Counted from the first letter of the stretch, positions 24,870 through 34,368 are shown. The stretch: DNA of 64,000 bases from Mesorhizobium koreense (GCF_031656215.1 NZ_CP134228.1:930001-994000); one strand, 5' to 3'. The notes: generated from the letters alone by a model not told the origin. Made by a program: numbers and translations.

Positions 24870-25382
24870 ATGAGTGTGCGTGATCTGATTCCTTGGAACC
24901 GAAACGAGGGCAACCGGGTTCCGAGCGTCTTCCGTGACAGCGAGCGCGATCCGTTCCTGTCGTTGCATCGAGAGGTGAACCGCCTGTTCGACGAGGTCTT
25001 CCGTGGTTTCGGTTCCGGCTTACCGTCGTTGGGCAGCGTCTCCGCCTTCGGCGGCGGCTGGCCGAGCGTCGAGATCTCCAACGGTGAAAGGGAGATCAAG
25101 GTGACGGCCGAGGTGCCGGGTCTGGAAGAGAAGGACATCGAAGTGCTGCTCGAGGATGACGGTGTGCTGACGCTGAAAGGCGAAAAGCGCTCCGAGACCG
25201 AGGACAAGGACAAGCAGTTCTCCGAACGCTATTACGGCCGCTTCGAGCGTCGCATCCCTGTCGGCTATGAGGTCAAGGAAGACGAGGTCGATGCGCGCTT
25301 CAAAAACGGCGTGCTGACCGTGACCTTGCCCAAAACCGAGAAGGCGCAGTCGCAGGTCAAGCGCATCACCATCAAGAACTGA
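24870..25382 (+). CDS. Small heat-shock protein, Hsp20 class
   Basis: 170-aa small heat-shock protein. MSVRDLIPWNRNEGN and LHREVNRLFDEVFRGFG form the N-terminal arm. The alpha-crystallin domain follows (PSVEISNGEREIKVTAEVPG ... FKNGVLTVTLPKTEKAQSQV) with the end VKRITIKN. It belongs to a different subgroup (HspC/Hsp17 type) from its neighbour, so the pair is not a recent duplication. AAAGGAG precedes the ATG. A 13-bp hairpin follows at 25396. Confidence 0.93.
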   Translation: MSVRDLIPWNRNEGNRVPSVFRDSERDPFLSLHREVNRLFDEVFRGFGSGLPSLGSVSAFGGGWPSVEISNGEREIKVTAEVPGLEEKDIEVLLEDDGVLTLKGEKRSETEDKDKQFSERYYGRFERRIPVGYEVKEDEVDARFKNGVLTVTLPKTEKAQSQVKRITIKN

Positions 25383-25395
25383 CGTTCAGATTGGT

Positions 25396-25425
25396 TCCGG
25401 AAGGCGGCCGGCGCCGCCTTCCGGA
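25396..25425 (+). terminator. Hairpin after hsp20 pair
   Basis: A perfect 13-bp stem (25396-25408 with 25413-25425) with a CGGC loop lies 13 nt past the stop. No T run follows. Confidence 0.6.
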
Positions 25426-25877
25426 CCGTCGCAAATTCGATAAGCCCAGCCAAAACATTGGTTGACACCGATGATGATCCGCCGCTCGCGGTCCAACACA
25501 TACCGAACAACCTCTGGCAATCCTCAGGAACAGATCCTATCAGACATGTTGCTCCATCTGTTCAATCATCAGGCACATCACCGAGGACGGGCTCACGCCC
25601 GTCTTTCTATTGTAACAAAGCAAGAACCGCCTCCGCTGGGATTTGCTTATGTCCCAGCGCAGCCTCCCTGCACCGAGCCTCTCCGGGCACTTACGTCTAT
25701 GGCAGGATTTGCCCGTGGAAAATCCTTCGAACGATCTGGAATATTTCGGGCCTCGTCAACTGAAGCTGATTCGAAAGGTGACCCGGGTGGAATGGAGCGA
25801 TGCCATGCATTTGCCCCGATCTATCATTCATCATCATCGGTGTCTGGCTATCGACCTGACATTTGCGGGCGGGGCGA
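25426..25877. other. Intergenic, no gene supported
   Basis: About 450 nt. Open frames are present but none has family likeness or a ribosome site. A GGAAC at about 25528 has a TGTT at 15 nt, one short of the EcfG spacing, so it was not called. Confidence 0.45.
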
Positions 25878-26222
25878 ATGGAGGCTCATATCATATTTGC
25901 AAAACTCTCTGTCGCGGCGTTTCTGGCCGCCGGTTCACTGATACTCTCGATGGGGCCTTCATCGGCCGCAACGCCATACACGCCAGTTGTACCGGGCGCA
26001 TCCTCATCGCTGGTTATCAACGTTTCTGAAGGGTGCGGCCGGGGATGGCATCGCAACCGATGGGGTGACTGCGTTCGCAATCGGGAAGTCTACCGGGCCT
26101 GTCCGCGCGGATGGCACTTGAACCGCCGAGGTTTCTGCGTTCGCAACCGCGGAGTCTATCGAGCATGCCCTCCCCACTATCATCTGAATCGCCAAGGTTT
26201 CTGCGTTCCCACCTGGCGCTGA
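25878..26222 (+). CDS. GCG_CRPN-type secreted repeat protein
   Basis: 114 aa. A signal peptide ends SMGPSSAA. Three imperfect repeats of about 22 residues follow: GCGRGWHRNRWGDCVRN, CPRGWHLNRRGFCVRN and CPPHYHLNRQGFCVP. Each has two cysteines and the H-x-NR-x-G pattern, as in the alphaproteobacterial GCG_CRPN surface proteins (function unknown). I chose the ATG at 25878; the frame reaches 25863 with a TTG. Confidence 0.75.
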   Translation: MEAHIIFAKLSVAAFLAAGSLILSMGPSSAATPYTPVVPGASSSLVINVSEGCGRGWHRNRWGDCVRNREVYRACPRGWHLNRRGFCVRNRGVYRACPPHYHLNRQGFCVPTWR

Positions 26223-26397
26223 TACCTGACCTCCACGGGCATCCACAAACGGACGTCCCGAATGTCGGGGAAACCTAGGAACTTCTATCTCGAATCCATT
26301 TTTCGGGTATCATTTTGCAAGTGCGGCGGGCGGTCACCGGCTCCCTCGGCGTTACTGTGGTTCCAGCAAGTTTGGAAGATCCACCGCGCCGTCCGCC

Positions 26398-26550
26398 TCA
26401 TCGTGTCCATGTGATGAGGGTCATCGGCATCGTCGCGTCCTCTCGAAGCTGCGGTTCCTCGATCAGCTCCTTGAGAAAATCCGTGTCGTCGCTCTTGGCG
26501 ATCAGCCCCGGAAGGTCGATCATCGGTTCGGTCATCGTACTCTGCTTCAT
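26398..26550 (-). pseudogene. IS256-family transposase N-terminal fragment
   Basis: 50 aa (MTEPMIDLPGLIAKSDDTDF, LKELIEEPQLRED) match the first residues of IS256-type transposases, then the frame stops. No catalytic region remains. It lies next to the broken MscS gene and may mark a deletion junction. Confidence 0.5.
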
Positions 26551-26604
26551 GGTCGTCGGTCTTCGACAAACCTCAGACTATCGAAAGAGCGCGGTGGCCG
26601 CCTC

Positions 26605-27426
26605 CTACACCACTTCTCGGGACGCTATCCCGATATTTGTCGAGCGGCGCGTATTGGCAGGGATTTTCGTGCGCTCGCCGAGCTTGTCGTTCCATTCAGC
26701 AAGTTCGGCCTGCTTGCTTTTCAGGTAAGCTTCCAGGTGTCCGAAAGATGCAAGTCTTTTCTGGTCCTCTAACGCCAGGGAGCGGATGCCTGTCTGATCG
26801 ATAAACAGTGCTCGCTTGATCTGTCTGCCGCCCGTTTCCTGCATTCCACGCCAGTTCTTGAACGGCTCCGTGACCAGTTTGCGGATCGGCGATGTTGTGA
26901 CGGTCTTGTCGAAGTTTTGCACCTTTACGGTGTGCAAAGCGATCTCGACAACATCTCCGTCGGCATTCTGTCCCGGCATCTCGATCCAGTAACCCACGCG
27001 CACCATATCCGTGGAGGAAATCTGGATGCCTGCCAACAGCGACAACAACGTGTCCTGGAATACCAGGATGGGGACCGCGGCGTGGCGCCAAGGCCTGACA
27101 GCAGGATCAGCGGCGATCGGTCTATGAGGGTCGCGATCATCAGCAGCGCCGCGACGAAGGGGGGAGATTGGAATCTAGCCCGATGCCGGTCGAGATCACC
27201 AGCGCGGGCGTGACATTTCCAGACGCTCGATGAACCCATGGCGACGCAATTCAGGATCGCGGCCATAGGCGGTATAGGCAAGCACACGGTTTAGCAGCCG
27301 CACCAGAACCGCCTTCACAACATAGTTGGCGAAGAGGGCGGCCAGTGCCCGCGCGACAAGGGCAGTCGCAGTGGCGAGAACCGGGAGCATGTCGGAAAGG
27401 TCGGGATCATCGTGCGGTCTGCTCAA
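26605..27426 (-). pseudogene. MscS-type mechanosensitive channel, frameshifted
   Basis: Three successive frames spell one channel: LATATALVARALAALFANYV (27426 downwards), IDRSPLILLSGLGA, then SLLAGIQISSTDMVRVGYWI, HTVKVQNFDKTVTTSPIRKL and FKNWRGMQETGGRQIKRALF. It resembles the YbdG group (about 420 aa) but has at least two frame changes and lacks the C-terminal part, ending near 26605 beside an IS256 relic. Loss of an osmotic release channel beside an osmolyte operon is noteworthy. Confidence 0.8.
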
Positions 27427-27806
27427 TCTACCTCACAGGCCATGGCGTCGCGTTCGAAACGCCGGGACAATACGCGCATGCGCCTGTCAAGCGCTGCAAG
27501 GTCGTCTGAAATTTCACGGATGGCCTGAAGCAGGTCCCCCCGATCGTGGTCTGCGGTGTGGTCCAGCGGGCCGTTTCCATGGCCGGTCAATAGCCAGGTT
27601 GGGCTGACGCCGAGAATACCGGCCATCATTGTCAATCGGTTCACACGGGGAGTATCTCGGTCACACTCCCACGCGTTCCAGCTTGACGGAAGAACGCCAA
27701 GCTGCTGTGCTGCTTCCTTAGCAGAAATCGCCTTGGCTCCTCGGGCCAGCGATATGCGGCCTCCAAGCGTGTCGTCATAGTGAGGCGCGTTTTGGTCTGC
27801 AAACAT
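27423..27806 (-). CDS. XRE-type helix-turn-helix regulator
   Basis: 127 aa. The DNA-binding domain at about 12-70 reads LGGRISLARGAKAISAKEAA, QQLGVLPSSWNAWECDRDTP, then LTMMAGILGVSPTWLLTGHG. A helical C-terminus follows (LLQAIREISDDLAALDRRMR). GGAG lies 7 nt before the ATG at 27806. The stop overlaps the start of the broken channel gene, so the two were once co-translated. Such short regulators with a 'SPTWLLTGHG' end occur next to metabolic operons in rhizobia; target unknown. Confidence 0.75.
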   Translation of the reverse strand: MFADQNAPHYDDTLGGRISLARGAKAISAKEAAQQLGVLPSSWNAWECDRDTPRVNRLTMMAGILGVSPTWLLTGHGNGPLDHTADHDRGDLLQAIREISDDLAALDRRMRVLSRRFERDAMACEVD

Positions 27807-27900
27807 CGTCAATCTCCAAGTCATTGAATCCAGTAGATGCAAAATTGGTCAGCATGCCGTGCGGACGCAGGGCATGCTGACCGACGAGAAATCGATGAAC

Positions 27901-28392
27901 TCAGGCGTTCTGCAAACTGGCTCTCTCGGAGGAGAGATCTTTCCAGATAGCGACGCACATGCCGAGCAGAACAAGCGCAAACGGCGCGCCGGTCGTCAAT
28001 GCCGCCGCCTTCAACTCTGAAACGCCGTAGAACATCAGCCCGATGCCCATGCCGGTGGCGAACAGCATGGTGAACCAGCCCGTATAGGAGAAGTCAAGCC
28101 TTGCATCCTCACCTCCCAGGCGGATGCTGCCGAGGGGCGTAAAGATCAGGGCAACGCAGAAGATGACGAAGATGTTGCCGGATATGACTAGAAACCGGTC
28201 GAACGAGTCAGTTACCGCAGGCCGGAGCCAGCCAAGAAACTCCGTCGTAGGTCCCTGAAAGATCGCGGCGATAAACACAAACAGAACGATGGTCCCGCCG
28301 GAGACGAAAAAAACCGGATTGTGTATATCGAGGCCGAATATCTCAATGTTGTCCTGCCCAACCTCGTATTCGGTTTCGCTCGGCAAACTCAT
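27901..28392 (-). pseudogene. BCCT osmolyte transporter with internal deletion
   Basis: 163 aa in one frame. The N-terminal part of a betaine/carnitine/choline transporter (EIFGLDIHNPVFFVSGGTIV, FSYTGWFTMLFATGMGIGLM, FYGVSE) is joined directly to the extreme C-terminus (LKAAALTTGAPFALVLLGMC). BCCT carriers have about 12 spans and over 500 residues. Here roughly two thirds, including the substrate site, is missing without disturbing the frame. AAGGA precedes the ATG at 28392. Confidence 0.8.
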
Positions 28393-28814
28393 CGGCAATC
28401 CTTTTTGCTTCCGTCCGAAGGCCAATCCGGACGCTATTCCTCCAGTCAGGGTGATGGCGGGTTATCCCATCCTCGGCGGGGAATGGCAAATTGACGGGAC
28501 GTAAGCGTAAGTGTGGGGAGAGTGGTGCGCCGTTGGCAGTTGCCTGCTTTAAGGGAAGAGACGCCCTGCCTCCGGTGAGAGGACAGGTGCAAGCTCGATA
28601 TCGAAGGGCAGGGGCTGCACACAACTATCCACATTCTCCGGCGGTTGCGGTTTTTCGCTGATGATGCAATAGACAGGTGGGTGTTCGCGCAAGGCAGGGT
28701 GTGGGCAGGTGATAGCGTTAGTCGGGGCCGCCCCCGCCCCCGCAACCATATTGGCGCTGATGCGCCTCGTGGAAGTGGCCGGTTCTTATTTGAGGCCGCG
28801 CTCACCGCTGTGGC
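28393..28814. other. Intergenic between transporter relic and ask
   Basis: About 420 nt downstream of the ectoine operon. Minus-strand frames exist but without family likeness. I see no strong terminator for the operon. Confidence 0.45.
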
Positions 28815-30251
28815 TCAAGCGGCTTTGCGAAGTTCTTCGGTGCTATTGCATTCAATCAGCCCACGATGCATCGCAATGATCGTCTTCTCGTAATCGCTCT
28901 CCTCAACGACCACTTGCAGGTCAACCTTGCGCATCAAATCGTGGAAGCCGACCGGCTCAATACCTGCGTCGTCGAGCACGGTGATTGTACGGGCGGCGCT
29001 ACGGGCGCCACTCAAGTCGCGGCCGATCGCCGAGATGACTGCGACCTTGCGGATTGCAATGCGGGCGTGTGGAAATTTCTCCATGAGATTGGCGCTGACG
29101 CGCTTGATCGCCTTCATAGACCCTTTGAGAAAATGGGTGATGGTGTTGGCGTTTGAGGTCTTGAATAGGATCCACACCTTGTGGCGCTTCAGCGCTTCGA
29201 GAATGCTGGCGTCATAGCCCTTTACGCCGACCATATCCTGTTCGAAGAATTCGAAGGCGTAAACGCCCCTCAGGCCAGTGACGATCTCGACCCCGGTACC
29301 ATCCGCATCGAGACCGGAGCGGATCAATGTCCCGGAATGATCCGGCTCGAAGGTGTTCTTAACCCTGAGTGGAATATCCGATTGGCGCAGGCTCTTAGCT
29401 GCGCTCGGATGAATCGCCTCCATGCCCATGTTGGAGAGTTGGTCGGCGACGTCGTAATTGGTCTCACCGATCACCCGCACCGCATCCTTTCCGACAATCC
29501 TGGGATCCGCGGACGAGAGGTGAAACTCCTTATGGATGATAGCCTCACGTGCTTCGGTGACGACCGCGAGACGCGACAGCGTCACCTCGGAATAACCGCG
29601 ATCGTAAGTCTGCATGAGTGGCGGCAGGCATTGTGCGTAACCGGTAACGATCGGCAGTTCTAGAGCTACGTCGATCTCGGCAAAAGCATGAAGGATCTGG
29701 TCATCGAGGCCGCGCTGGGTTTCGTCGCGCCAGCCGGTAAGGTCGACGAAGCGGGCTTTTACGCCGTGCTGGCGCAGAAGCAGCGCCGTGTTGTGGGCGG
29801 AGTGCGCCTCACCGAGAGCGGCCAGCATTTCGCGCACAGTCAAGAGATGATGCTCAAGCTGAAAATGGCCGTAGGAGCAAAGCCGCTGAAGGTCGATCAG
29901 GCAGGAGCGCACGCCCTCGATCCGCTCGCAGATGAAGGCGTCTGCCGTCGCCAGCGCCGTCGGGTCGGTGAAGATGTCGGCGTTCTTCTCGATCATCCGC
30001 TCGCCGACGCGGCTGAGCGCGTCGCCCCAGCTCCAGCCGCTCTCGGCGCTGGCAAAGAGGCTGTAGACGCCCTGCTCGCCGGACTTCTTGTGTTCGAGCA
30101 GAAGGTCGGTCATGCCGCCATAAGCGGAGACGACGAAGATGCGGTAGTAGAGATCAGTGCCTTTTCGTCCGCCGATCAGGACATTGTCGAGGAGGGCTTC
30201 GGTGCGCGACATCGACGTGCCACCGATCTTCTCGACGGAATGGCTCTTCAT
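28815..30251 (-). CDS. ask: Ectoine-type aspartate kinase
   Basis: 478 aa. Phosphorylates aspartate, the first step toward aspartate semialdehyde, the ectoine precursor. VEKIGGTSMSR at the N-terminus is the kinase nucleotide site; FHLSSADPRIVGKDAVRVIG and the tandem ACT-like C-terminus (GVKGYDASILEALKRHKVWI, VAVISAIGRDLSG) follow. This Ask_Ect branch occurs only in ect operons and is thought to be less feedback-inhibited than the housekeeping enzyme. It is the last gene of ectABCD-ask, 62 nt after ectD. Confidence 0.93.
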   Translation of the reverse strand: MKSHSVEKIGGTSMSRTEALLDNVLIGGRKGTDLYYRIFVVSAYGGMTDLLLEHKKSGEQGVYSLFASAESGWSWGDALSRVGERMIEKNADIFTDPTALATADAFICERIEGVRSCLIDLQRLCSYGHFQLEHHLLTVREMLAALGEAHSAHNTALLLRQHGVKARFVDLTGWRDETQRGLDDQILHAFAEIDVALELPIVTGYAQCLPPLMQTYDRGYSEVTLSRLAVVTEAREAIIHKEFHLSSADPRIVGKDAVRVIGETNYDVADQLSNMGMEAIHPSAAKSLRQSDIPLRVKNTFEPDHSGTLIRSGLDADGTGVEIVTGLRGVYAFEFFEQDMVGVKGYDASILEALKRHKVWILFKTSNANTITHFLKGSMKAIKRVSANLMEKFPHARIAIRKVAVISAIGRDLSGARSAARTITVLDDAGIEPVGFHDLMRKVDLQVVVEESDYEKTIIAMHRGLIECNSTEELRKAA

Positions 30252-30313
30252 TTTGGTATTCCTTTCACGGCCTGGCCCGCCAGGGCAAATCGGGTCGGGA
30301 TTGGGTGCCCAGA

Positions 30314-31243
30314 CTAGGCGAGGCCGCCGCGCTCGATGGCGATCGGCGCCTCCGGCGCGCGAGCACCGAGGAATTCCGGCCGCCGCTTCGCTGCAGCGAA
30401 GGGTCGCTGTGGGCGGTTCGACCAGGCGTTGAACACAAAGAAGGCGTTGGAACGGGGAAATGGCGTGATGTTACCATTCGACCCGTGCAGCGTGTTGCAG
30501 TCGAACAGGATCACCGTGCCCGCCTTGCCTGCGGCGTAGTTGATCCCGTGCTTTTCCGCCATGCGTGTCAGCGTCTCGTTCGACGGCACACCCACTTCCT
30601 GCTTTTTGAGCGAGGTCTTGTGGTTGTCGTCGGGCGTTGCGCCGGCGCAACGCACGAACGTTCTGTGGGATCCGGGCATCAGCATGAGCGGTCCGTTCAG
30701 CGCGTCGTTGTCGGTAAGCAGGATCGAGGCGGAGATGGCGCGCATGCGAGGCATGCCGTCTTCGGCATGCCAGGTCTCGAAATCCGAATGCCAGTAGAAC
30801 TCCTTGCCGGTGAACCCCGGCTTGTAGTTCAGACGCGACTGATGGATGTAGAGCTCGTCACCGAGCAGGAAGCGGATAACACCGGCGATGCGCGCATCGC
30901 GTGCCAGACGATCGAAGACCTCGCTCTGCTTTTCGAGCTGGAAGACGGTGCGGATCTCATCGGAACCCGGTTCGGTAATGACGCTGTCGGGCGTTAGGCG
31001 CTTGCCGCCACCGCGGATGGCATCAAGTTCGTTCCTCAGGATGGCAAGCTCGCCCGACGAGAAAATATTTTCAAGCATGATATAGCCTTCACGCTCGAAG
31101 GCATCGGCCTGGGCACGCGTCAATGGCGCTGCGGCGTTCCAGTCCGACCAGACTACCGGATCATGGCGTTCGCTCCAGCTCTCGTCCTCGGCGGATCGGG
31201 TCGGATAAAGGTCCTTGATGTTTTCTCTGAGTGCCTGTGTCAT
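30314..31243 (-). CDS. ectD: Ectoine 5-hydroxylase EctD
   Basis: 309-aa Fe(II)/2-oxoglutarate dioxygenase that converts ectoine to 5-hydroxyectoine. The EctD signature FYWHSDFETWHAEDGMPRMR is complete. Iron ligands H152, D154 and H253 are all in place (WHSD and NTLHGSNG). With EctABC upstream, the cell should make both compatible solutes. The length is normal for the family. It is separated from ectC by 47 nt. Confidence 0.96.
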   Translation of the reverse strand: MTQALRENIKDLYPTRSAEDESWSERHDPVVWSDWNAAAPLTRAQADAFEREGYIMLENIFSSGELAILRNELDAIRGGGKRLTPDSVITEPGSDEIRTVFQLEKQSEVFDRLARDARIAGVIRFLLGDELYIHQSRLNYKPGFTGKEFYWHSDFETWHAEDGMPRMRAISASILLTDNDALNGPLMLMPGSHRTFVRCAGATPDDNHKTSLKKQEVGVPSNETLTRMAEKHGINYAAGKAGTVILFDCNTLHGSNGNITPFPRSNAFFVFNAWSNRPQRPFAAAKRRPEFLGARAPEAPIAIERGGLA

Positions 31244-31290
31244 TGTTTCTCCATTCTCATTCCGGGGCGTTCGGGGTGGGTGAAAAAGCG

Positions 31291-31689
31291 TCAGACGGTT
31301 TCCGGCATCGGCGCGTACGAGCCGTCTTCTCGGTGCACTTCGTTGCCGGTGACCGGGGGGTTGAAGCAGCAGGCCATGACCATTTCCTGGCCTGGTTTGG
31401 TACGCAGCGTGTGCCGGTCGTGTTTGTCGAGGGCGTACATGACACCGGGACGGATCTCGTGGATTTCTCCCGTCGTATGGTCCTCGATCGTACCTTCGCC
31501 CGAGATGCAGTAGACGCTCTCGAAATGATGCTTGTACTCAAACGTGTTGACACTATCGGCGAAGATGCGGGTGATGTGAAACGAAAAGCCCATTTTGTCT
31601 CCGGCAAGCAGCAGCCGGGTCGAGTCCCATCCCCTGGTCTTGACGAGGCGTTCGCCCTTGCGGGCGTCTTCGAGATTGCGGACGATCAT
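31291..31689 (-). CDS. ectC: L-ectoine synthase EctC
   Basis: 132-aa cupin enzyme that closes the ring of N-gamma-acetyl-diaminobutyrate to ectoine. [20 protein letters not shown], the metal-site region [20 protein letters not shown] and the end [20 protein letters not shown] are as in characterised EctC proteins. The gene follows ectB by 12 nt, so the two are likely translationally linked. Confidence 0.96.
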   Translation of the reverse strand: MIVRNLEDARKGERLVKTRGWDSTRLLLAGDKMGFSFHITRIFADSVNTFEYKHHFESVYCISGEGTIEDHTTGEIHEIRPGVMYALDKHDRHTLRTKPGQEMVMACCFNPPVTGNEVHREDGSYAPMPETV

Positions 31690-31701
31690 TCCTCTTTCCT
31701 C

Positions 31702-33000
31702 TTACTCTGCGGCGATCAGGGTTTCGTTGTCGAAGACTTCGGCAAAGGCGCTTTCCATGATGGCGATGCCTGCATCGAACTGGTCCATACAGATCGTCAG
31801 TGGGGCCAATACCTTGACCACCTCGTCATTCGGGCCGGAAGTCTCGATGATCACGCCTTCGCGAAAGCAGGCGGCGCAAACCGCCGCGGCGTGCTTCCCC
31901 GTGCGCACATCGATGCCCTGCATCATGCCGCGACCCTTGACCGAAAGGCTATGACGCTTGGCGATTGCTTCGAGACGGCTGGCGAGATGGTGGGCTTTGT
32001 CCTGGACCTCGTTCTGAAAAGCCTTGTCTTTCCAGTATTTCACCAGCGCTACCCGGGCGGTGACGAAGGCGTGATTGTTACCGCGAAAGGTGCCGTTGTG
32101 CTCGGCCGGTGACCAGATGTCGTGTTCCGGCTTCATCAGCGTAATGCCGAAGGGCAGCCCCATGCCGGAAAGTGATTTCGCCATAGTGATGATATCGGGC
32201 GAAAGGCCCATCTCCTCGAAGGAAAAGAAAGTGCCGGTGCGGCCGCAGCCCGCCTGGATATCATCGAGAACAAAAAGGGTGCCATGTTTGCGGGCGATCG
32301 CCTCGATCCTGCGTAGCCAATCGGCCGAGGCGGCATTGAGACCACCTTCGCCCTGCACCGTCTCGACAACGATTGCCGCTGGCGCATCGACGCCACTGCC
32401 GGGATCGGAGAGTTCCTTGTCGAGCATCGCGGCCGTATCGGCCTCTGGGCCGAAATAGCCGTCATAGGGTGCGCGGTGGACGCCGCCGAGCGGTAGCCCG
32501 GCTCCGCCGCGATGGCCGCCATTGCCGGTGGCGGCGAGTGAACCGAGGGTAACGCCGTGGAAGCCGTTCGTGAAGGCGATGACAGTCTGGCGGCCGGTCA
32601 CCTTGCGGGCGAGTTTCAGCGCCGCCTCGACGGCGTTGGTGCCGGTTGGGCCGGTGAACTGGATGCGATAATCCATGCCGCGCGGCTTCAGCACGATCTC
32701 CTCGAACGCCTCCAGGAATCGTTCCTTCGCGACCGTGAACATGTCGAGCCCATGCGCGATGCCGTCAGCGCCAATATAATCGACGAGCGCCTGCTTCATG
32801 TCGGGATCGTTATGTCCGTAATTGAGTGTCGAGCAGCCGGCGAGGAAATCCGTGTAGGCGCGGCCGTCCGTGCTGTAGATCGTTGCGCCCGTCGCCTTGC
32901 CGAAAACGCGGGGGAAGTTGCGCGAATAGCTGCGCACCTGGCTTTCGATCCGCTCGAACGTATTCCTGCCGCCGGCGGCAACGCCGTCAGTGTGTGTCAT
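31702..33000 (-). CDS. ectB: Diaminobutyrate-2-oxoglutarate transaminase EctB
   Basis: 432-aa PLP-dependent class III aminotransferase that forms L-2,4-diaminobutyrate from aspartate semialdehyde and glutamate. LDDIQAGCGRTGTFFSFEEM holds the cofactor aspartate, and the PLP lysine is K275 in TMAKSLSGMGLPFG. It is full length and carries the usual FERIESQVRSYSRNFP start. Second gene of the operon, 29 nt after ectA. Confidence 0.96.
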   Translation of the reverse strand: MTHTDGVAAGGRNTFERIESQVRSYSRNFPRVFGKATGATIYSTDGRAYTDFLAGCSTLNYGHNDPDMKQALVDYIGADGIAHGLDMFTVAKERFLEAFEEIVLKPRGMDYRIQFTGPTGTNAVEAALKLARKVTGRQTVIAFTNGFHGVTLGSLAATGNGGHRGGAGLPLGGVHRAPYDGYFGPEADTAAMLDKELSDPGSGVDAPAAIVVETVQGEGGLNAASADWLRRIEAIARKHGTLFVLDDIQAGCGRTGTFFSFEEMGLSPDIITMAKSLSGMGLPFGITLMKPEHDIWSPAEHNGTFRGNNHAFVTARVALVKYWKDKAFQNEVQDKAHHLASRLEAIAKRHSLSVKGRGMMQGIDVRTGKHAAAVCAACFREGVIIETSGPNDEVVKVLAPLTICMDQFDAGIAIMESAFAEVFDNETLIAAE

Positions 33001-33029
33001 GATTTTTCTCCGGTTGGTGTCGTATTGAA

Positions 33030-33587
33030 TCAGGCTGCGACTTTTATCGCGGCCCGGTCGACATCGAAGGGGCCAATCGTCACCAGATGCTCGGTCTGAT
33101 GATGGCCATCGAAATGTGTCTCTTCCTCGAAATGCGCCGACCGTGCCAGGTCGGCATCGAGCGACTGCGCGATCTTATGGAAAAGCGACCACGACGCGTC
33201 GTTGTCGTCCGTGATGGTTGTATTGATGTGGCTTATGTCACGGCATGTATCGCGTTCCAGGATATCGCGAACAAGGCGCTTGCCGAGGCTATTGCCGCGG
33301 GCATCCTCGCGCACGCAGACCTGCCAGACAAAGAGGCGTTCAGGATGGTCTGGCGGGATATAACCGGAAACCCAGCCGATGATCTTGCCGTTCCGCTCAG
33401 CAAGCGCACAGGTGGAAGCGAAATGGCTGCACTGCAGGAGATTGCAGTACATGGAATTCTCGTCGAGCGTGTCTGCCGCCTTTACGAGTCGCCAGACCTT
33501 GGACCCGTCCTCTTCACTGGGCATTCGAATGGTAATGTCGTCGTTCTGTTCCGTGGAACGCCTGGCGGCGATCTCCGTCGGAGGCAT
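33030..33587 (-). CDS. ectA: Diaminobutyrate acetyltransferase EctA
   Basis: 185-aa GNAT acetyltransferase that adds acetyl from acetyl-CoA to diaminobutyrate, the first step specific to ectoine. The acetyl-CoA loop is at about 92-104 (CVREDARGNSLGKRLV). SMYCNLLQCSHFASTCALAE and INTTITDDNDASWSLFHKIA are family signatures. AGGAGAGGAAC precedes the ATG. It leads the operon from the promoter at 33613-33640. Confidence 0.95.
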   Translation of the reverse strand: MPPTEIAARRSTEQNDDITIRMPSEEDGSKVWRLVKAADTLDENSMYCNLLQCSHFASTCALAERNGKIIGWVSGYIPPDHPERLFVWQVCVREDARGNSLGKRLVRDILERDTCRDISHINTTITDDNDASWSLFHKIAQSLDADLARSAHFEEETHFDGHHQTEHLVTIGPFDVDRAAIKVAA

Positions 33588-33610
33588 GTTCCTCTCCTTT
33601 CCGATTGCCG

Positions 33611-33642
33611 GAAACTTAGCTATTACGAACTAAGTGTCAACC
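33611..33642 (-). promoter_or_regulatory. ectA promoter with palindromic operator
   Basis: On the minus strand a TTGACA -35 (33640-33635) and a poor TAAGTT -10 (33618-33613) lie 16 nt apart. An inverted repeat ACTTAG-N10-CTAAGT (33614-33619 with 33630-33635) fills the interval. Its position would let a MarR dimer such as the divergent EctR block RNA polymerase. Confidence 0.6.
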
Positions 33643-33864
33643 GGCGTACCGCCACATTTCTGAGGAAGGATCAGGGTAATCGGCTGATAGAAAAAGGTAT
33701 TTCCCCGCTCAAATTTCTTGACGGGAGAAATATGCATCTTGATCGGTGTCCGAATCATTCGATGGCCAAATACATTCGGAAACTGCGAGATATGAACCGA
33801 TATGGACATCATTCGCTTCGGCATGCAGAAGGCTTAGGGTAGATTTCGAAGTTGGGTTACAGCC

Positions 33865-34368
33865 TTGGACGACCGGACGAAAACGATCCTGACCGCGATG
33901 CGTAAGGTTCTGCGTGTCGCTCAAGCCAACAGCAAGGCGCTGATCCGCGAGACCGGGCTGACGCCGTCGCAACTTATCTTCCTGCAGATGCTGGACGACG
34001 GCCATGAAAAGACGGCCGGGGTGATTGCGACCCGCATGGGCATCACCCAGGCGACGACGACAGCTTTGACCCACAAGCTTGAGGCTCTTGGATTTGTGAC
34101 GCGACGCAGGGGCGAAACCGACCGGCGTCAGGTGTGGCTGACGCTCAGTGACAAGGGGCGGGCAGTGCTGGCAATTGCCCCGGATGGCGTGCACACACGT
34201 TTTCACCAGCGCTTCATTCAACTCAAGGATTGGGAGCAGGCAATGCTGATCGCCTCGCTTGAGCGGGTTGCCGATATGCTCGGTCCCGAGGATCTGGATG
34301 CCGAGACACTCGCCGAGGGGGTGGAAAACGCGTTGGAACTCCCTAGCTTTCGGATTGAGGGGAACTGA
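33865..34368 (+). CDS. ectR: MarR-family regulator, EctR type
   Basis: 167 aa. A winged-helix MarR core: ETGLTPSQLIFLQMLDDGHE, GVIATRMGITQATTTALTHK (recognition helix) and RRRGETDRRQVWLTLSDKGR (wing). It is divergent from ectA, 278 nt apart. EctR of methylotrophic bacteria, a MarR protein transcribed divergently from ectABC-ask, represses that operon, so the same job is inferred here. The frame starts with a TTG at 33865; the ATG at 33898 is an alternative and neither has a strong ribosome site. Confidence 0.82.
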   Translation: MDDRTKTILTAMRKVLRVAQANSKALIRETGLTPSQLIFLQMLDDGHEKTAGVIATRMGITQATTTALTHKLEALGFVTRRRGETDRRQVWLTLSDKGRAVLAIAPDGVHTRFHQRFIQLKDWEQAMLIASLERVADMLGPEDLDAETLAEGVENALELPSFRIEGN

